DNA from: Pseudomonas crudilactis
GTDB taxonomy: Bacteria; Pseudomonadota; Gammaproteobacteria; Pseudomonadales; Pseudomonadaceae
NCBI RefSeq assembly: GCF_013433315.1
Contig: NZ_WXVV01000032.1
Span: forward strand, 17,835 to 81,834
Direction of reading: 5' to 3'
DNA length: 64,000 nucleotides
Shown here: positions 60,067 through 64,000 of the stretch, piece after piece
Layout: each line of letters opens with the position of its first letter
Numbering within the stretch: the first letter of the stretch is position 1
Program-made: the position numbers and the translations under genes
Notes under the pieces: model-generated
Told to the model about the DNA's origin: nothing
The model's input: the letters and a program-made list of their open reading frames with translations, nothing else
The model's database searches: none

Positions 60067-61986
60067 TTAGTCCGGATAATCCGCCAGATCCGGCGCGAGC
60101 ATCCGCGTCTTCGCCGCGCCATTGGAATTGTGTTGAATGATCTCGCGCGGCTGCCCCTGTTCATTGAAAAACACCTGACCGATCCCCGCCGAATTCCATA
60201 GACGTTCGCCAGCCTCTGCATGTTCCGGCGTGTACGGCACGATGCGCATTCGTCGGCGTTTGGTGAACCAGTTCAGCGGTGAGCGTGGCGAGTAGAGCCA
60301 GCGGTTGAGGCGGTCGAACCACTCCAGCAGCGTTTTCGGAAACTCGTTCTTGATGCCGCTGCTGGTGATCTGCCAGATCCGTGGCCCGGCCTTGCGGTGG
60401 CGAATAAGTACTTCGTAGACGAAGGAATAATGCACATCGCCGGACAGCACCACGTAGTTACCCGGTGTGCGCGAGTGGCGAAAAATGTTCAGGATCACCT
60501 GCGCGGCGCCGCGATGGGCCATCCAGTTCTCCGCGTCGACCAGCAGCGGATAACCGCACCAACTGAAAACCTTCTGCACGGTTTCAATCAGCTTCACGCC
60601 GAAGATCGGCGCCGGCGACACGATGATCGCTGACGGGTGATCGAGCAACTCCTGCTGCAGTTCGCTCAGCGCCTCCCAATCGAGCAGGCCCGAGGGTTGC
60701 TTGAGCGCCATCTCACTGCGCCAGCGCCGGGTGCGCGTGTCGATGACCACCAGCGCCGGACTGCTCGGCAGGACGAAATGCCAATGCTGAAAGCGCAGCA
60801 GTTCATCGATCAAAGCATCCTGCACCGGGCTGTCGATATACCGATCTTCACCGCTGGCGCTCAGCTCCAAGGTTTTCTCCAGCACGTCCTTGAATGCATC
60901 GGGATTGTTGCCCCAGCCCTGGCACAACATATAGGCGATCAGCGCATTGCCGATAATGCGTTTGGAGAACGGGTGGCCGTAGGCCGTTTCCTCCCATTGT
61001 GCGGAAAGGTTCCAGTCATCGGTGATGTCGTGATCGTCGAATATCATCAGGCTCGGCAGATGCGCCAGTGCGCGGGCGACCTTGCCCAGTCCAGCCTTGA
61101 AGGCGTCAATGCGAGTCTGTTCGAGGGCGTAGCGCTTGAGGCGTTCGGACGTCAGTTCGGGCGCTTGCGGGTCGATCAGCGACCAGGCCGTCGGCGACCA
61201 CACCAGCAAGTACATCGCCATGACTTCGGCGAAGGTCACCAAGTGATTGTCAGCGCTACTGCTGGTGAAAATCGGCTTGCGTGCACCGCCGAAAAATCGC
61301 TCGCGCAATGTCTCGTTGCTCTCCAGCGCCGGTAACAAGTCCGCACGGTGGTAGTAACTGGCCGGATGTTCATAGAGCTTGGCGCTGTCGCTGACCACTG
61401 CGCCTTCGAGATGTTCGTCGAACAAGCCAAGACGTTCGATCAAGGCATGAGTCGCCCGCAACATCGGGCCGGCGACATCGTCGGCGTAAACCTGGTCGCC
61501 GCTCATCATCAGCAAGGCCGGGCGTTGTTGCGGGTCGGCTTCGCTCGCCAATAGCTGATCGACGCAAAGCAAACCATCCGCCGCCGGGTGATGCGGTTTG
61601 CGGCAGGAGCCGTGCAGCAGTTGGTCGATCCGCGAGCGCAGGACGAAGTTCGGGCAGCTTGCATCGCCGTACAGCAGATGCGCCGCCCAGTCAGCGATGC
61701 CAGTGGTGTCGTCGATCAGCAGGTCATAGTCGATTGGCGTATCGCAGGGCAGGGCGTTTTCGAGAGCAACATCGATAAGATGAACAAACGCCTGGCGACC
61801 TACGGGAATGACCGTGCATTTCCCGGCGCAGAGAGGAATGTCTCCTACACCTTGCAAGCGCAAGGTCAGCGACAATGGCCGCGTGCCGACCAGCCACATG
61901 ACCACGCGCGTTGGCTCCAGCCGTCGCAGCAGAGGGCCGGCCAGAACAGGAGGCAACGGGATCAGGTCATCGGGTGTTGGAGACAT
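60067..61986 (-). CDS. PhoD-like metallophosphatase (alkaline phosphatase D family)
   Basis: 639 residues. The PhoD-like core shows LLMMSGDQVYADDVAGPM (metal-binding Asp), SLMIFDDHDITDDWNLSAQW, and YVVLSGDVHYSFVYEVL, the usual Ca/Fe-binding motif set of the family. The N-terminal about 100 residues (VVMWLVGTRPLSLTLRLQGV) resemble the fibronectin-like module of PhoD. No signal peptide is obvious, unlike typical secreted PhoD; it might act in the cytoplasm. Substrate unknown. Confidence 0.88.
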   Translation of the reverse strand: MSPTPDDLIPLPPVLAGPLLRRLEPTRVVMWLVGTRPLSLTLRLQGVGDIPLCAGKCTVIPVGRQAFVHLIDVALENALPCDTPIDYDLLIDDTTGIADWAAHLLYGDASCPNFVLRSRIDQLLHGSCRKPHHPAADGLLCVDQLLASEADPQQRPALLMMSGDQVYADDVAGPMLRATHALIERLGLFDEHLEGAVVSDSAKLYEHPASYYHRADLLPALESNETLRERFFGGARKPIFTSSSADNHLVTFAEVMAMYLLVWSPTAWSLIDPQAPELTSERLKRYALEQTRIDAFKAGLGKVARALAHLPSLMIFDDHDITDDWNLSAQWEETAYGHPFSKRIIGNALIAYMLCQGWGNNPDAFKDVLEKTLELSASGEDRYIDSPVQDALIDELLRFQHWHFVLPSSPALVVIDTRTRRWRSEMALKQPSGLLDWEALSELQQELLDHPSAIIVSPAPIFGVKLIETVQKVFSWCGYPLLVDAENWMAHRGAAQVILNIFRHSRTPGNYVVLSGDVHYSFVYEVLIRHRKAGPRIWQITSSGIKNEFPKTLLEWFDRLNRWLYSPRSPLNWFTKRRRMRIVPYTPEHAEAGERLWNSAGIGQVFFNEQGQPREIIQHNSNGAAKTRMLAPDLADYPD

Positions 61987-62057
61987 CGAGGGTAAAGCTC
62001 AAGGCGCACAGGCCGGCGATGATAGCGCAGGCGGCGCCTTGAACCCTTAAATGAGCC

Positions 62058-62801
62058 TTAAGAGTCGGCTTTTTGCAGTTTCAGCGCCAACAGACGCCAT
62101 TGCGCAGGTAGGGCGTCAGCTCGAGGCTGTTCTTGCACCGAGCAATCGAAACGGTAGGCGACATCGTCGCCGTTCATGTTGCGCGCGGTGACGGTGCTGC
62201 TGAAGGTGTAGACCTGATCCTTGAAGCGGTGGCTGACTAGCGCTTTGCTGTCAGCGAAACGCGCCGAAGCGGGAAAGCGCAACGTGCTGGTCACAAACGG
62301 GCTGCACATGACATACGCGATCATTGACTTGTCGGCCTGTGCGTCGCCGCGCAGTTTCTTGTTCAGCGCTGCCAGGGCCATGCGCCCCTGATAGTCGCTT
62401 TGATCCAGCACGGTCTGTAACCCGATCGATTTCGGCGCCCGGCTGGCATAGTTCGGCAACAATGCCGAGTCGGCAGGAGATGGCTTGTCGTCCTGCTCGA
62501 TGGCAGCAAAAACGGGCGCATCTTTCAGCTCCGCGGCGGGCATTACAGATTCGGCTTCAGGCAACAGAGAGGTCGGCTCGGCAACTTGCGTGACCGTGTT
62601 TTCAGTCTGCGCCGCTTCGTAATCATGCGACGAAGGAAACAACGACAAGGTGATCGACAGCACCACCAGCGCAACGATGAAGCCGCCCGCTGCGCCGACG
62701 ATGTTGCCGTAGAAAATATTCCAGCTGCCTCGGTTTTTTACCACCCAGCGCCACATGAAACCCCAGACCGCGACAAATGCCAGAAAATGCAGAAACTCCA
62801 T
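62058..62801 (-). CDS. Membrane-anchored hypothetical protein
   Basis: 247 residues. Two membrane helices lie near the N-terminus (LHFLAFVAVWGFMWRWVV and FYGNIVGAAGGFIVALVVLSITL), then a disordered linker and a C-terminal domain with one conserved-looking segment (FPASARFADSKALVSHRFKD, YTFSSTVTARNMNGDDVAYR) reminiscent of lipocalin-like or beta-sandwich cell-surface modules. The C-terminal part resembles domains that occur alone in other pseudomonad proteins. No function can be assigned. Confidence 0.8.
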   Translation of the reverse strand: MEFLHFLAFVAVWGFMWRWVVKNRGSWNIFYGNIVGAAGGFIVALVVLSITLSLFPSSHDYEAAQTENTVTQVAEPTSLLPEAESVMPAAELKDAPVFAAIEQDDKPSPADSALLPNYASRAPKSIGLQTVLDQSDYQGRMALAALNKKLRGDAQADKSMIAYVMCSPFVTSTLRFPASARFADSKALVSHRFKDQVYTFSSTVTARNMNGDDVAYRFDCSVQEQPRADALPAQWRLLALKLQKADS

Positions 62802-63275
62802 TCGATCCTTTCCTTAACTTTCGATAGCCGACAACAGGCATTCGCAGCGAGCGCCGCGATGATGGGCAGCACGATACCAAAACAGGTTAAACGTTGAGAG
62901 CAAAGAAACTCATCTGCCTGTCAGCACCCGCTCTTTGCGCCTGTTCTGTGTGAGCACACTGGCTGTTGCAACGATCCCGGTGGTCGCCGTCTGGAAAGAA
63001 GGCGAAGTTAAGTACGTGGCAGTGGTAGCGGTCGATCGGTGGAGAAGGGTGACTACATAGATGAACGGGGTGAGCTTCAATACTAGGGGTGGAAAAAGCT
63101 GGTCGGTGCCGATGGGGCTGCGACGGATATTCGAGCGCTGAAAGCTCATCGCTGAAGTATCGGACTGATTTGCTTTTCGTCGCAGGGGAAAGTGAAGTTC
63201 GAATTCACGGCGAAGACTTCAATGGTGGGAACGTCGAAGTACATTCAAAGCATCTTCTATAAAGGCCCAGTCCAA
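62802..63275. other. Gene-free stretch with possible degraded coding remains
   Basis: 474 bases without an intact gene. Plus-strand frames contain protein-like fragments that run into stops: a segment with VATIPVVAVWKEGEVKYVA near 62957, GDYIDERGELQY then a stop and GWKKLVGADGAATDIR near 63050, and LLFVAGESEVRIHGEDFNGG near 63165. They lie in different frames, as expected of a relic; ordinary non-coding sequence is the alternative. Confidence 0.3.
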
Positions 63276-63605
63276 TCACAAGATGTCTTTCAGATAACCC
63301 TTGAGCGCGAGAAGCGGTTGATTCAACTGCTCCATCGACCGTACCTCGCCGAAATCGGCTGACAACTTGTGCAGTTCGCGCCCCAGGGGTTTCTCTGCAC
63401 CCCCCAAGGCATCCATCGCCAACCCCAGGCACTGATTCAATTTGAACTGAATGGTCTCGACATCTCCGCGTCTCACCAGCAATTCGAATACGTCTTTCTG
63501 GTAATCCCCCATAACAAGGTCGTCGCGCAAAATCGGGCTCAGGCCTTCTTCCTCGTAAGCCAGCTTGAGGGAGAAAAGGGCGACTGTTTCCAGTGACGTT
63601 TCCAT
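63276..63605 (-). CDS. Small hypothetical protein
   Basis: 109-residue acidic helical protein (METSLETVALFSLKLAYEEE, VMGDYQKDVFELLVRRGDVE, LGRELHKLSADFGEVRSMEQ), no signal or membrane helix. The size and Asp/Glu-rich helical make-up suggest a small cytoplasmic adaptor or immunity-like protein, but no family is recognised. It is flanked on both sides by gene-free sequence. Confidence 0.6.
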   Translation of the reverse strand: METSLETVALFSLKLAYEEEGLSPILRDDLVMGDYQKDVFELLVRRGDVETIQFKLNQCLGLAMDALGGAEKPLGRELHKLSADFGEVRSMEQLNQPLLALKGYLKDIL

Positions 63606-63889
63606 GATTTAAGTCCTAGCTGCTGTTTTCAGGTTTCGAAGGTGAGTCATCGTTTAGCAAAGCAATCAGGTTTGGTGCGGTTTGCCGCGCCGTTGTGGGC
63701 GCCCATCGATCCAGATCAGTCTGTGGTGGCAGGCAGAAAACGGTCGGTGCTCTGTGAAAACATTTTAAGACAGATGCGGCGATAAAAGTCGCTGCAAAAA
63801 ACACGCAACCAAGCAAAATCCGATCTGCTATCTAATCGGACGTTCGCGGATTCAAATTGAAGGTCAGGGCTCAAAAGCGAAATTAACGG
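63606..63889. other. Gene-free spacer before the terminal promoter
   Basis: About 280 bases in which I see no gene, no REP unit and no strong hairpin. The short minus-strand frame at 63616-63816 has no ribosome site or family resemblance. Confidence 0.5.
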
Positions 63890-63917
63890 TTGACGGCAGA
63901 TTTCAGATGTCTATAAT
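63890..63917 (+). promoter_or_regulatory. Strong promoter resembling the first rRNA-operon promoter
   Basis: TTGACG at 63890-63895, a 16-base spacer and TATAAT at 63912-63917, followed by TCGCCCC, a G+C-rich discriminator. The downstream sequence (CACTTCCGGCGCAGTCGAAA, CGGAAAACTCCTTGAGATTC) matches my memory of fluorescens-group rRNA leaders, which have further promoters before the 16S gene. The rRNA genes themselves would start beyond the window. Confidence 0.7.
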
Positions 63918-64000
63918 TCGCCCCACTTCCGGCGCAGTCGAAACGGAAAACTCCTTGAGATTCAATGAGTTATGTAGGTTTCGGCAGCAGGTTGCTTCAG

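Overview
The window is a chromosomal segment from a gamma-proteobacterium, almost certainly a Pseudomonas of the fluorescens group. The evidence is the G+C-rich coding sequence, the Pseudomonas-type order rsmI-rnpB-mraZ-(dcw cluster)-lpxC, an OprD porin, a cyoABCDE operon, a NorR/flavohaemoglobin pair, and many REP palindromes built on GCGAGCAGGCTCGCTCCCACA. There is no sign of a prophage, a complete insertion sequence or a CRISPR array.

Layout. 1-22 kb is core envelope and division biology: yraN and lpoA on the minus strand, then rsmI, the RNase P RNA and the whole division/cell-wall cluster mraZ-rsmH-ftsL-ftsI-murE-murF-mraY-murD-ftsW-murG-murC-ddlB-ftsQ-ftsA-ftsZ-lpxC. Most neighbours overlap by 1-11 bases. 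A clear sigma-70 promoter and an array of 10-bp-spaced MraZ boxes precede mraZ. 22-33 kb is accessory: a membrane diguanylate cyclase, an OprD porin, a small exported protein, and an adaptor-RND pump-response regulator-sensor kinase operon. A repeat-rich 1-kb spacer follows. 33-41 kb holds many small or poorly known genes: a DUF6124 gene behind a long structured leader, an HTH-nucleotidyltransferase/HEPN pair behind a promoter buried in a palindrome, a lipoprotein that fuses a solute-binding domain to a Rid domain, a YkgJ-type protein, a GNAT and CheV.

40-49 kb is respiration and nitrosative stress: norR diverges from the flavohaemoglobin gene with three NorR-type sites between them, then dsbB and the cytochrome bo3 operon cyoABCDE. 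49-51 kb has a HigBA-like toxin-antitoxin pair, a RidA-family protein and an uncharacterised 233-aa protein. 51.9-57.4 kb looks like one functional unit: a two-component system divergent from an exported MsrB, a DipZ-type CcdA-thioredoxin membrane reductase and an exported MsrA, that is, a self-contained periplasmic methionine sulfoxide repair pathway. 57.4-63.6 kb has a GNAT, a LysR regulator divergent from an ArgD-like aminotransferase, a PhoD-like phosphatase, a membrane protein and a small hypothetical. The last 110 bases carry a strong promoter that resembles the start of an rRNA operon leader whose genes lie beyond the edge.

The least explained signals are the multi-hairpin leader before the DUF6124 gene, the HTH-MNT/HEPN pair in which the HEPN protein lacks the usual catalytic histidine, the solute-binding/Rid lipoprotein whose ribosome site sits inside a 17-bp hairpin, and the self-contained periplasmic Msr operon. 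A dispersed repeat family with (C)CCCTCACCC...GGGTGAGGG ends recurs at gene 3' ends.
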